A DNA stretch of 64,000 nucleotides from Butyrivibrio sp. (lineage in GTDB: Bacteria > Bacillota > Clostridia > Lachnospirales > Lachnospiraceae): positions 62,001 to 126,000 of the forward strand of contig SVFV01000005.1 in assembly GCA_015056655.1 (NCBI GenBank), in the 5' to 3' direction. Every line of letters starts with the position of its first letter. The first letter of the stretch is position 1. A program made the position numbers and the translations under genes. This document shows positions 1 through 10,400 of this stretch, one piece after another. The notes beneath the pieces are model-generated. The model ran no database searches and was not told the origin of the DNA. It saw only the letters and a list, made by a program, of their open reading frames with translations.

Positions 1-483
1 CGCTCCGTTAAGTGGAATCAGTGTAAAAGAGTCCACAAGAGCTGATATAAGGAATCTGTACAATCCACTCACCAACATCATTCCCATAAACGCATACTGA
101 TAAATAGCTGAGGAAATATGTACCTGCTCACGTGATCCAGGGCTCATTACCTGAACCATTGAAAGGCCTACCTGCATATCCACAATCTGTCCTGACAGAT
201 TTGATATCATCGTACATATCTGAGCCGCATAGCCTATCAGAAGCCCTGTAAAAAACTCCTTTAAAACAATAATCGTGTAACCGAGTATTGAGTCATACTC
301 AAGAGTCTGTACAGGAACCAGTCCATACAAAAGCACTGACAGTAAAAAGGAAAAGCATATCCTTATGGGATGCGGAGTATTGCTCATGCTAAAAAAGGGT
401 GCAATATAAACAAACATTGTCACCCTTACAAGAATAAGCAAGAATATTTCCAAATCTCCATAGGTAAAGCTATAATCAATCAC
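1..483 (-). CDS. fliR: Flagellar export apparatus protein FliR (partial, C-terminus outside window)
   Basis: Reverse-strand reading from GTG at 483 gives VIDYSFTYGDLEIFLLILVRVTMFVYIAP..., a FliR-like N-terminus; directly downstream of fliQ. Confidence 0.85.
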   Translation of the reverse strand, partial: MIDYSFTYGDLEIFLLILVRVTMFVYIAPFFSMSNTPHPIRICFSFLLSVLLYGLVPVQTLEYDSILGYTIIVLKEFFTGLLIGYAAQICTMISNLSGQIVDMQVGLSMVQVMSPGSREQVHISSAIYQYAFMGMMLVSGLYRFLISALVDSFTLIPLNGA

Positions 484-499
484 TCTGTAAGCCCCTTAG

Positions 500-769
500 C
501 TAATGGATGTACAAACTAAAATTCGCCCACATTTCTACTACATAAGTTGAAAGCTCAGTCAACATCCAGTTTCCAAGAACCATAAGTGCCACAAAGGTAA
601 GTATTATCTTGGGCACAAAGGTAAGTGTCTGATCCTGAATTGAAGTAACAGTCTGAAATATAGAGACTGAAAGTCCCACAATCAGAGATACCAATAGTAC
701 AGGAACTGCAATTTTAATAACCATAAAAAGCGCTGCTCCCATGATCGCAGTTACGTCATCTACAGTCAT
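500..769 (-). CDS. fliQ: Flagellar export protein FliQ
   Basis: 89 aa, two TM segments, MTVDDVTAIMGAALFMVIKIAVPVLLVSLIVGLSVSIFQTVTSIQDQTLTFVPKI. Confidence 0.95.
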   Translation of the reverse strand: MTVDDVTAIMGAALFMVIKIAVPVLLVSLIVGLSVSIFQTVTSIQDQTLTFVPKIILTFVALMVLGNWMLTELSTYVVEMWANFSLYIH

Positions 770-783
770 CTAATACCTCCTTC

Positions 784-1716
784 CTAGTAGAAAGTCCTAA
801 CAAGACTTCCTATTATCAGGTTCCAGCCATCTGCCAATACAAACAACAATATTTTAAATGGCAACGAAATTGTCGTAGGCGGCAGCATCATCATACCCAT
901 ACTCATAAGTACCGACGATACTACCATGTCTATGACTATAAACGGTATGAACAGCAAAAATCCTATGATAAAGGCTGTTCTAAGTTCACTTATAATAAAG
1001 CTTGGAATAAGAACTGCATTAGGTATGCTATCAAGTTCTCCATCCCAATCCATCTGGTCTATTTCCATGAAAAGTCTTACATCCTTGGTCTGAGTCTGCC
1101 CATACATAAACTCTCTTATGGGCTTCATGCCAACCTCCAGGAATTCCTTCTGATCTATCTCTCCTGCTTCAAAGGGTTGGATTGCAGTGTCATATACCTC
1201 CTGCAAAGTAGGCTGCATGATAAAGAATGTAAGGAAAAGCGCAAGTCCCATAAGCACCTGGTTAGGAGGTGATGTCTGGGTTGCAATAGCAGATCTTGTA
1301 AAGTGAAGTACTATGATGATTCTGGTAAAACAGGTCATCATAATAAGAAGGAGCGGAGCCAGCGCAATTAAAGTAAGAGTAATGAGAATTCTCAAAGCTC
1401 CATTTATAGTACCGTTTCCGTTGTCATAGGTTACGGTAACAGTATTGGCTATATTAAGCTCTTTCAAGTCATCCTGATCCTTGGCTTCACCAGGGTCATG
1501 GATGTTTGTTCTCTCTCCTGTAGTCCCTGTAAGGTTCGTCTCTCTGTCCCTTGTAGGATCAGTTGGATGTGTATCATCAACGTATGATGTTGATGCCCTT
1601 GCTACTATCTGAGTGCTATTAAACACGAAAAAAGCCATTACAAAAGAAAGGCACAACATAATTATGCCTCTCTTTAGAAATGGCTTTAAATCTTTTACTC
1701 CCCAAAAACTTTTCAT
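784..1716 (-). CDS. fliP: Flagellar export protein FliP
   Basis: LRILITLTLIALAPLLLIMMTCFTRIIIVLHFTRSAIATQTSPPNQVLMGLALFLTFFIMQP signature. Confidence 0.96.
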   Translation of the reverse strand: MKSFWGVKDLKPFLKRGIIMLCLSFVMAFFVFNSTQIVARASTSYVDDTHPTDPTRDRETNLTGTTGERTNIHDPGEAKDQDDLKELNIANTVTVTYDNGNGTINGALRILITLTLIALAPLLLIMMTCFTRIIIVLHFTRSAIATQTSPPNQVLMGLALFLTFFIMQPTLQEVYDTAIQPFEAGEIDQKEFLEVGMKPIREFMYGQTQTKDVRLFMEIDQMDWDGELDSIPNAVLIPSFIISELRTAFIIGFLLFIPFIVIDMVVSSVLMSMGMMMLPPTTISLPFKILLFVLADGWNLIIGSLVRTFY

Positions 1717-1718
1717 AT

Positions 1719-2063
1719 CTACTTCTTCTTAAACCGCTCCACCATTTTAGTCAGTTCTTTACCAAAATCCGGCTGTTCCCCTTTTGTTAAATGTGGCGGT
1801 TCATACTCATCTTCCCCTAGTTCACCCAGTAAGGTAACAGTATCCTTACACACAGCTATCACCAGATATTTTTGAGAAACCCTGACTATCTGCATATACT
1901 TCGTATTAGATAGTCTCATGGTCTCCATGATCTCCATATTAGCACCGGAGGTACTGGACTTCTGATATCTGGCAATCCACATCGTCACATAATATGTGGC
2001 GCCTAAAACTATAATGAACAGGAACAGCACAGTAATTAGCTGTGAAATCGATCCAACAGACAT
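1719..2063 (-). CDS. fliO: Flagellar biosynthesis protein FliO/FliZ-like
   Basis: 114 aa with one N-terminal TM, between fliP and fliY; FliO-like tail. Confidence 0.75.
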   Translation of the reverse strand: MSVGSISQLITVLFLFIIVLGATYYVTMWIARYQKSSTSGANMEIMETMRLSNTKYMQIVRVSQKYLVIAVCKDTVTLLGELGEDEYEPPHLTKGEQPDFGKELTKMVERFKKK

Positions 2064-2090
2064 ATTATTATTCCCATCCAGTGAATCAGA

Positions 2091-3350
2091 TTACTGAACA
2101 ATTTCAGTTACTCTGACACCAAAACTTTCTTCAATTACTACAACTTCTCCCTTAGCAACGAACTTGCCATTTACAAGAACATCTACAGGTTCACCGGCAA
2201 CCTTCTCAAGCTCTATGATTGTACCAGGAGCAAAATCAAGAATGTCGGAAATAGCCTTCGCTGTTCTACCAAGCTCAACAGTAACCTCAAGCGGAACGTC
2301 CTTGATAAGTCCGATGTTCTCGCCAGCTGCCATGGCTCCGCCACCAGAAAAGCTCTGGAACTGAGCAGGCTGAACGTTCATGTTCGGCATCATCTGTGGC
2401 ATCATCTGCGGCATCATCATCTGCTGAGGCATCATCTGTGGCATTCCCATGCCCATTCCCATCTGTGGCTGCATTCCCATACCCATCTGGGACATATCCA
2501 TCTGAGGCTGCATACCCATCTCTGCAGCACCAGCAGCGCTCATATCAGGAGCAGGTGCCGGAGCAGGTGCTGCTTCAGCAGGAGCTTCCTCAGGTGAATC
2601 AGCGCTGATTGTATCCTTAAGGCTCTTAGCAAAGTCGATAGGATACAACTGCATAAGAGTTGAATCCACCAGGTCACCAATCTGCAGCTTAAATGTAACT
2701 CTACAGAATGTACCTGTAAGGAAATCAGATATCTCACTGGGGTCATCATCAATCATATCCAGCAATGTAGCTACCGGCGGGCTGATGTCGACCTTCTGTC
2801 CGGTCATTGTTGAAAGTGAAGTTGCAGCTGCACCCATCATCTGGTTCATAGCCTCGGAGATAGCTGAAAGCTGTAATTCTCCGACCTCACCATCAGTATT
2901 GGTACCGTCACCACCCATCATAAGATCGGTGATAACCATAACATCATGTTCTTTCAGAATAAGGATATTGGTACCTTCAAGACCTACTGTATATTTGATC
3001 TGAATAAATACACAGGGCTTTTCATAGTTATCAAGTACTGTTGCCCAGTTAGCAAGCTCTACCTGAGGCGTAGTGATGTTAACCTTCTGATTAACGAGTG
3101 AATACAAGGTTGTAGCTGAGGAGCCCATACTGATATTGGCAACCTCACCAATCGCATCCTTCTCATCATCTGTCAAAAGGCTCTCGTCTATTTCGCCTGG
3201 CGTAAAAGTGGAGCCGCCTGAAGAATCACCTGCAGGAGCATCTGCTGGCGCGTCCGCTGCTGGTGCATCGCCACCGGCGTCTCCTCCTCCCGATGTGTCC
3301 ATTCCGGCGAGCAGGGCATTAATTTCGTCTTGTGAAAGCATTCCATCCAT
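2091..3350 (-). CDS. fliY: Flagellar motor switch phosphatase FliY (FliN-domain C-terminus)
   Basis: N-terminal MLSQDEINALLAG CheY-binding motif, CheC-like domain, C-terminal SpoA/FliN domain (DVPLEVTVELGRTAKAISDILDFAPGTIIELEK). Confidence 0.95.
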   Translation of the reverse strand: MDGMLSQDEINALLAGMDTSGGGDAGGDAPAADAPADAPAGDSSGGSTFTPGEIDESLLTDDEKDAIGEVANISMGSSATTLYSLVNQKVNITTPQVELANWATVLDNYEKPCVFIQIKYTVGLEGTNILILKEHDVMVITDLMMGGDGTNTDGEVGELQLSAISEAMNQMMGAAATSLSTMTGQKVDISPPVATLLDMIDDDPSEISDFLTGTFCRVTFKLQIGDLVDSTLMQLYPIDFAKSLKDTISADSPEEAPAEAAPAPAPAPDMSAAGAAEMGMQPQMDMSQMGMGMQPQMGMGMGMPQMMPQQMMMPQMMPQMMPNMNVQPAQFQSFSGGGAMAAGENIGLIKDVPLEVTVELGRTAKAISDILDFAPGTIIELEKVAGEPVDVLVNGKFVAKGEVVVIEESFGVRVTEIVQ

Positions 3351-3354
3351 GCTG

Positions 3355-4338
3355 CTACTCTTCCTCCTCTCTTACTACCGACGTAATTCTGACGGCGTAC
3401 TTATCTTTAGTAGTTCCCGGCAAAGCCGTAAATTTGTAAATATCTCCTACATATACCTGTAGTTCACTATTTACCTGATTATCCAGTCTGATTATGTCTC
3501 CTCTTTGCAGAGATACGAAATCACTGACTGAAACATTACATTTTCCAAGTACCGCTTTAACCGGCACATCTACATGTCTAACCAGAGATTCAAGATGATC
3601 ACCATAGCTATCATCATCATGCTTCTGCATTGTGGAGAACCAGAACTTCGTGTTCAGCTTGTCCATGATACTCTCCAATGTGAAATATGGCAGACATATA
3701 TTCATAAGACCCTCGGTATCACCAATCTTCATATTAAGTGTTACGATGGCGATCATGTCTGTAGGCGAAATAACCTGCGCAAACTGAGGATTAGTCTCAA
3801 TACGCTCCATAATAGGATTTATCGCCAAAACATTCTCCCAGGGCTCAACCATAAGCTGCATGCAAATGGTTATAAGCTTCTCTATAAGAGGCATCTCAAT
3901 ATCGGTGAAGGGTCTTGGCTTATCAATACCTGCACCCTCTCCTCCAAGCATTCTGTCTATAAAGGAAAAACCGATATTCGCCTGAAGCTCCATAATTATT
4001 GTTCCCTGCAAAGGCAGGAAATTGATAATTCCTAGAATTACCGGGTTACTTAACGCATTACTGAACTCGGAATAAGTAACCGTCTCCGAGTTAGCTACTG
4101 AAACCTGTACATTTTTTCGAAGGTAAAGCGGAAGTGTTGTTGATAACAGTCTTCCGTAGTGCTCGTAGATCATCTCCAGTGTACGCAGATGTTCCTTAGA
4201 GAACTTCGCCGGACGTTTAAAGTCATAATCCTTGACCTTTTTCTCGTCCGAGGCTGACATCTGATCTACATCGAGTTCACCTGTATTTAAGGCCGCCAGT
4301 AGATTATCAATCTCGTTCTGTGATAATACTTCACTCAA
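3355..4338 (-). CDS. fliM: Flagellar motor switch protein FliM
   Basis: MSEVLSQNEIDNLLAALNTGE; DFKRPAKFSKEHLRTLEMIYEHYGRLLSTTL. Confidence 0.96.
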   Translation of the reverse strand: MSEVLSQNEIDNLLAALNTGELDVDQMSASDEKKVKDYDFKRPAKFSKEHLRTLEMIYEHYGRLLSTTLPLYLRKNVQVSVANSETVTYSEFSNALSNPVILGIINFLPLQGTIIMELQANIGFSFIDRMLGGEGAGIDKPRPFTDIEMPLIEKLITICMQLMVEPWENVLAINPIMERIETNPQFAQVISPTDMIAIVTLNMKIGDTEGLMNICLPYFTLESIMDKLNTKFWFSTMQKHDDDSYGDHLESLVRHVDVPVKAVLGKCNVSVSDFVSLQRGDIIRLDNQVNSELQVYVGDIYKFTALPGTTKDKYAVRITSVVREEEE

Positions 4339-4437
4339 GTGTAGACCACCTCACTTTGCGCTCTCCATTCGGCATTTGCCAAATCAAAGAATAAAAACAT
4401 AACAAAACCTTTTCCCCAATTCTCTTCCCATACAAAA

Positions 4438-4971
4438 TTACTGATAAACCTTGCTGGATAAGCTTAATTCATATATAAATCCGGAACCAAAAAGCTCCTG
4501 AATTTTTTCAAGTGCTGTAGCTACAGCCTCTTCCTCATGCTGTCTTACATCATCATAGGTATATGAGCTGAATACATCATTGATTTTCGCTCTGATCTGC
4601 TGCTCATAAGTTGCCATGGCTTCTGCTGTTCCATAAGTAGCATAGTCCTCATTTGATTTATCCATTGATAAAACAAATGTTGCAAGCATGAAGTGCTGTT
4701 TTCCACTTCCATCATCCTTAAGTGAAATAGTCATATCTGAAATCACGTAGGTATCCATGTTTGCAATATCTACATTTCCTGTAGCTGATCCGGAAAATCC
4801 CTGACCATTTTCACCGCCGTTAGCCTCAATCTGAAGCGCTGCGGCTATATCGCCTATAAGTGCTACTGCCTGGTTATTGGTTGTTAGAACCGTAAGCATC
4901 ATAAATCCGGTCATTATTGTGTTAACCAGAAGAAGTGCCAGTATAATAATTGCAAGCAGGTTCTTTTTCAT
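4438..4971 (-). CDS. fliL: Flagellar basal body-associated protein FliL
   Basis: 177 aa, N-terminal TM, FliL-like C-terminal domain, between motB and fliM. Confidence 0.75.
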   Translation of the reverse strand: MKKNLLAIIILALLLVNTIMTGFMMLTVLTTNNQAVALIGDIAAALQIEANGGENGQGFSGSATGNVDIANMDTYVISDMTISLKDDGSGKQHFMLATFVLSMDKSNEDYATYGTAEAMATYEQQIRAKINDVFSSYTYDDVRQHEEEAVATALEKIQELFGSGFIYELSLSSKVYQ

Positions 4972-5010
4972 GATTTTCTCCCCTTCATCATAAAAATTTC
5001 AAGATAGTTA

Positions 5011-5991
5011 TTAATACATAGGACTAAGTGGATTATAAATTCTTATTTCAACTCGTCTGTTCTTAGCTCTGCCCTCAGGTGTTGAATTATCAGCCACAGG
5101 CTCATATTCTCCGCGTCCTGAATGCTTAAGATTAGCAGGATCAAGAGTTGTGTTCTCTACTAAGTAATAAAATACGGATAGCGCTCTGGCATCACTAAGC
5201 TCATCATTATTGGTTATCTTACCTTTTCTATTCATAGGTACATTGTCGGTATGACCTTCTATCTCAACCGTACCACCGGCATATCTTTCAAGGATTGCTC
5301 CAACCTTGTTAAGTATTGCATCAGCACCATCCTTAAGTGTTGCCTGACCTGAGTCAAAAAGGATAGCTCCCTGAAGTGTAAGCTGTACATACTGACTGGT
5401 AAAGTTAACATCTATCTGGTTGGATACATCGAGGTCATCAAGTGCTTCCGAAACCTCAGCTGCAAGCTGTTCAGAGGCCTCTAGCTGCTCAGCTTCTGCT
5501 TCCTTCTGAATCTCTTCTTCGCTCGTCTCATCAGCTCCGCCTTCGCCATCGCCCTCAGTACCTGTACCTGTCTCATTACCAGCAGCACCGCCTGATCCTT
5601 CGTTCTCTCCAGGAAGATTTCCCTTGGAATCTCCCTCATCATTGACTCCGGCGCCACCGGATTCGCTGGCATTTTGTCCCTCAGAATCAGTAACATCCTC
5701 TTCCTGAGAGCCTCTCTGAGAAACACCCATTGATACTATGTAGTTGGACAACTGATTCAGCTGTGATATACCATCTCCAACCAAAGCTCCCTGTCCAAGT
5801 GCAGCTTCACCACCTTGGAAAATACCAAAGGCTGAACTGAAGGAAGCGGCTACTTCTTCGAATTTAGCTGCATCCATTGTCGCCATGGAGAACAGCAAAA
5901 CGAAGAAACAAAGGAGAAGGTTCATCAAATCACCGAAAGTACCCTGCCAGGCCGGCAAGCCAGGCTTGATCTCTTCAGGTTTTTTAGCCAT
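5011..5991 (-). CDS. motB: Flagellar motor stator protein MotB (OmpA domain)
   Basis: LPAWQGTFGDLMNLLLCFFVLLFSMATMD; OmpA-like IEGHTDNVPMN...SGRGEYEPVADNSTPEGRAKNRRVEIRI; long acidic Gly/Glu linker. Confidence 0.95.
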   Translation of the reverse strand: MAKKPEEIKPGLPAWQGTFGDLMNLLLCFFVLLFSMATMDAAKFEEVAASFSSAFGIFQGGEAALGQGALVGDGISQLNQLSNYIVSMGVSQRGSQEEDVTDSEGQNASESGGAGVNDEGDSKGNLPGENEGSGGAAGNETGTGTEGDGEGGADETSEEEIQKEAEAEQLEASEQLAAEVSEALDDLDVSNQIDVNFTSQYVQLTLQGAILFDSGQATLKDGADAILNKVGAILERYAGGTVEIEGHTDNVPMNRKGKITNNDELSDARALSVFYYLVENTTLDPANLKHSGRGEYEPVADNSTPEGRAKNRRVEIRIYNPLSPMY

Positions 5992-6794
5992 TACTCTCCA
6001 CCTCCATCGCCAGTACCATTCTCTGCTTCATAAGCAGCTCTGTTAGCAGGTGACATGAATGATTTCAGTTTCTCTTCTGTAACACGAGGGTTCTCTCCTG
6101 CCTGAATGGAAAGAAGACCTTCGATGATAATACTCTTCATTGTGTACTCAGCACCATCTCTTGCCTTAAGCTTATTCTCTGCGGGATAGCAGAACCAGTT
6201 AGCAAGAACTGAGCCGTAGAATGTCGTGATCAAAGCAACGGCCATGGACGGTCCGATTGAGGAAGGGTCTGACATGTTCTGCAACATCAAAACCAGACCT
6301 AGCAGTGTTCCGATCATACCCCAGGAAGGTCCCATACCTGCAACATCAGCGAAGAATGTGTAATTCTCCTTATGTCTCTCAGACATGGCATCTATCTCAG
6401 CCTCAAGAATCGCTTTAACAAGCTCAGGCTCAGTACCATCAACTATAAGAAGTACTCCCTTTTTCATGAAGGGATCTTCAATACTTCCAGCAGCTTCTTC
6501 CAGTGCAAGAAGACCTTCTTTTCTTGCGGTGTTGGAAAGATCAATAATCTGCTTAATAACGCCCTTTGTATCATAGTTGGGCTGTTTAAAAATAAGCGTA
6601 TAGGATTTAAGACCACCTATGAAGCTAGGCATCGTTCTTGATGCCAAAACCGCCATGAACGCTCCACCAAAGGTGATCATCGCAGAAGGTGCGTCAACGA
6701 AGTATTTAACACCGGTGATTCCAGCACCAAATACGATACTTAAGATCATGAATATGAAACAAAGAACTACACCAAGTAATGACGCTATATCCAC
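5991..6794 (-). CDS. motA: Flagellar motor stator protein MotA
   Basis: MotA/TolQ-family sequence; MGPSWGMIGTLLGLVLMLQNMSDPSSIGPSMAVALITTFYGSVLANWF. Confidence 0.96.
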   Translation of the reverse strand: MDIASLLGVVLCFIFMILSIVFGAGITGVKYFVDAPSAMITFGGAFMAVLASRTMPSFIGGLKSYTLIFKQPNYDTKGVIKQIIDLSNTARKEGLLALEEAAGSIEDPFMKKGVLLIVDGTEPELVKAILEAEIDAMSERHKENYTFFADVAGMGPSWGMIGTLLGLVLMLQNMSDPSSIGPSMAVALITTFYGSVLANWFCYPAENKLKARDGAEYTMKSIIIEGLLSIQAGENPRVTEEKLKSFMSPANRAAYEAENGTGDGGGE

Positions 6795-6816
6795 TAAGTT
6801 TTCCCCCTCAATTTAT

Positions 6817-7005
6817 TTATCTGGATTTATCATCACATCTCTTCAATATCTCGGGAAGAGATTCCTGAACTATGAACTTGCGACCATTGGACATTATCAC
6901 CACTGTATCTGGAGTGGACTCTACAGTTTCAATAAGGTTCTCATTGACCAGTATTAACCTGCCATCCATTCTGGTGATTTCAATCACTGCCACTCCTCCG
7001 ATCAC
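6817..7005 (-). CDS. flbD: FlbD-family flagellar protein
   Basis: 62 aa IEITRMDGRLILVNENLIETVESTPDTVVIMSNGRKFIVQES. Confidence 0.9.
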   Translation of the reverse strand: MIGGVAVIEITRMDGRLILVNENLIETVESTPDTVVIMSNGRKFIVQESLPEILKRCDDKSR

Positions 7006-7151
7006 ATGCTCTGAAAAATTGAAACAAAATTACATAAGAAAATAGTGTTACATTCATTTTATCATGGTTAAAACTCCCATGTATGTACAAAGCAGTGCAA
7101 AAATCGAGGCTGTGAATTTTTATTTCAGAAATTTAAATAGTTTTTGAAATT

Positions 7152-7336
7152 AATTTTCAGTCAATATATTGTGCACTACTTCAAAATGATTATACAACAT
7201 ATCGTTGTGATAATAAATATTTTTATGTTTCGATTTTCAGATATCTGTCTTTCGTGATAGTTTTTAAATGTTTTTTAGTTTGTTAATATGGAGTTTATAT
7301 TTTTTGAAAGTAAAATTTCAAAATTTTCAATTAATT
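7152..7336. promoter_or_regulatory. Candidate CodY boxes upstream of flbD
   Basis: AATTTTCAGTCAATA (7152-7166) and AATTTTCAATTAATT (7322-7336), each 3 mismatches from AATTTTCWGAAAATT; AT-rich background. Confidence 0.3.
7199..7225 (-). promoter_or_regulatory. Candidate sigma-28 promoter upstream of flbD-motAB operon
   Basis: Minus strand TAAA-N15-AACGATAT compared with sigma-28/SigD consensus TAAA-N15-GCCGATAA/T. Confidence 0.4.
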
Positions 7337-7414
7337 CATTCGTACCTGAATAACTCCCGGGTGGTTTTTGAATATTAATTACATAAATATTCCATAATAA
7401 TGAAATTAAATTTC

Positions 7415-7469
7415 AAAAGCCCCACCCGGTTCAGAAACTGCTTTTTACAGTTCCTGCATCAGGTGGGGC
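7415..7469 (-). terminator. Rho-independent terminator after flgE
   Basis: Minus strand GCCCCACC...inner AACTG/CAGTT stem...GGTGGGGC followed by TTTT. Confidence 0.8.
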
Positions 7470-7483
7470 CTAGCCTTTAATTA

Positions 7484-10400
7484 TTATCTCTTAAGGTTTG
7501 TAAGTTCTTCAAGAAGTGTATCAGATACTGTGATTATTCGACTGTTAGCCTGGAAACCACGCTGTGTCGTGATCATGTTCGTGAACTCACTTGACAGGTC
7601 TACGTTACTCATTTCCAGAACACCAGTTGTGATGTAGCCACCATCTGTTGTTACATCCTGAACTGTAGCTTCACCGGAGTTAAGAGTTGATGCGTAGAGG
7701 TTGTCACCCTGTTTCTCAAGACCTGATGCATTTGCAAATTCTGCTGTAGCTATCTGGCCAAGAAGCTTTGTCTGTCCATTTGAATATGTTGCGTAGATTG
7801 TTCCGTCCTTGCCGATTGTGATACCATTCATCTCACCTACTGCTCTACCTGTCTTAAGAGACTGGAGGTCACCCTTTACAGCACCGATTGTTGATGTTGC
7901 ACTGGTGTTGTAGTTGGTTGTTGATGAGAAGTCGAGGTTGATATCAGTAAAGCCTGCCATCTTTGGCTGTCCGTCAATAACCGCATCCTGCTGGAAGTCA
8001 AGCATAATCTTGCCTGTAGGAGTCTCGATATCACCTGTCTTAGCGTTGTAAGTAAGTGTAATGGAGTTATTAACTATCTGAAGTGAACCATCATCAAGGA
8101 TGTGATATGTGAGTGTCTCATAATTTCCTGCTGTCTTGTCAGGTGTGTAGTTATAAACATCCGGGAAAAGATCAGCTGTTGCTGTTGCGTCAAAGATCTC
8201 TGAAACATATCCTGTACGAGGAATGCTGTCGTAGATGATCTTGCCTTCTTCACTCTGGTTAGCAAAGCTTGCTGTTGTCTCTGTTGTTGTAATCTCGAAT
8301 GTGAGCTGTGTCTCTGTGGTGGTTGTTGTAATAGGATAAGACTTAACGCCAGCTGTATTCATTGTTCCAACTGTGAGAGTTGATCCATCTGCGCTGATTG
8401 TGTATGTTACATCATCGCCTGCAGGTGTGTAGCCATATACTGCATTGAGTATTGTCTTCTGAGTATTTGTAAGGGAATTGATTGTTCCTGTAAGCGGTAC
8501 AGGAGTCTCAACGTCTGTCTTGTAGTTCTTGTAAACGATATTTGAGCCTGTATTAAGAGATACTGCATAGTTCTTGCCGTTTACATAAGCGCCATCCTCA
8601 GATGTTGTAGTTGTAGTTGTTGTAATTGTCATTACACCTGTGGCTTTATCTATTGAATACTCGTATGTATAGGTCTCATTTCCGTTTGATGCCGGGATAT
8701 CTGTTGCATTCATTCCGTAGCACTTAATAAGGTCTACAGACTGAGCATCTGACCAAAGGAGTGTTCCCTTTAAAGGAACTGTAAGGTCATCACTCATGTT
8801 ATTATATGTAGCATTACTGCCATCTGATGCAAAGGTATAATCAGATTTTCTATAACCTATACTGCTTGAAGATGTTTTGGTGGTTGTTGTAATCTGTGAT
8901 ACTCCAACTGTTCCGGTATTGTTAATTGTGTAGGTGTAAGAATATGCCTTCGTAGAATCACTGGGATCTGTATCCGGAAGATCCGCAGCTGTAAGTCCAA
9001 GTGCTGATAAAAGTCCGGCATCTGTTCCAGATGAAATATTACCAGTTATGTCAATCTGACCTGCTGAAGAATCGCAGGTGCCTGCTGCTGCATCATAATT
9101 GGCAAAGCCCACAACTGATCGTGTAAGGAAGCTTGATCCACCACTTGTTGCCTGTGTTGTAATTGTAAGAGCTCCAGTTGTAGAGTCTATTGAATACTTG
9201 TAAAGGTATGAATTTCCATTCTTACTTGCAGGGTAATCTGAAGCCTTAAGTCCAAATACCTTAATAACATCTGTAGGAAGTGTTGATGCATAAGTATTCT
9301 CTACAAGAGGAAGTTGAATGTCTGTTCCTGTACTTGAATCATTAAATGATGCTGTAGTATTTGTTGCTCCAACAAGTGAAAATCCTGGAGCTACATTCTT
9401 TGTTGTAGTCTCAAAGGTATTCTTTGCAAGTGTAAGACTTGTTACACCATCAGATGAAATTGTGTATGTATAGGTTGCACCGCCTGAGAAATCAAGGCTT
9501 GCTACATTAAGGCCAAACATTGCATTAAGAACCTCTGCCTGGGCATCACTTAAATCGCTGGAGCTTGTAAGTGTTGATGTTCTTGCAAGTGTAGCATAGC
9601 TTGATGTTCCGTTTGAGCCATTGCCTACTGTACCATAGCTAAAGGATGTGTCGTTCTGGCTGCTCTTATAGAACTGTCCAAGATTGGTTGCGCCGTTATC
9701 TGTATCTGTTACAGGATATACACTAATTGTTCCATCTTCATTTATTGTGTAATAATCTGTGTTTGCTACTGTTCCGTCATCGCCTGAAGCACTTATTGTA
9801 AGGTTGTATACGTTTCTAAGAAGTGTAGGTGCCTTGGCATTAAGTGTAGAGATTGCACCACTTGTAGGGATTCCTGTGTAAGCATTGGATCCGGCTGCAT
9901 TTTTAAAGGTAACAGACTTTGCACCAACTGTTGCCGAATAGTTTGTTGTTGTAACTGTCTTTGTCCAGGAATTTCTTACATCGTAGCCGGATTCTTCGTT
10001 GTCGCCATCTGTGAAGGTTACATAGCTAAGCTTCTGTGCTCCTATGGTATTTCCATTCTGATCTAAGATGTCCTCAAGAGCCATTGTGTATGTATGCTCG
10101 ATATCATCCACATCGCGAACTGCGAATTTTGCGGTATAGAGATAACCTAAGTTATCGTAGAATTCAAGTGTTACGGTTTTTCCGGAATCACTTGTGATGT
10201 TTGTATCATGGGCATCAATATTTCCGCTTACAACAGCCTCTGTTGTTCCTTCCGGAGGATAAGTCTGGTTCTCGGCACTCATAATCTGAAGTCTTCCGAT
10301 GCCACCATTTGTGTTAACAGAGATTTCTCCTGTTGCTTCATCCTCTACTGCTGTCCATCCATATACAAAGTAACCTGTTGACTGCATTGCCAGGTTTCCT

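Noticed and set aside
2164-3462. Several plus-strand ORFs antisense to fliY/fliM
   Set aside because: Low-complexity translations opposite well-supported genes; shadow ORFs
7010-7410. AT-rich stretch as a possible horizontally acquired island or phage attachment site
   Set aside because: It is a normal intergenic promoter region between flgE and flbD; no integrase, repeats or foreign genes
8074-8265. Minus-strand 63-aa ORF inside flgE as evidence of a frameshift or split gene
   Set aside because: flgE reads through continuously with intact conserved ends; the short ORF is in an alternative frame
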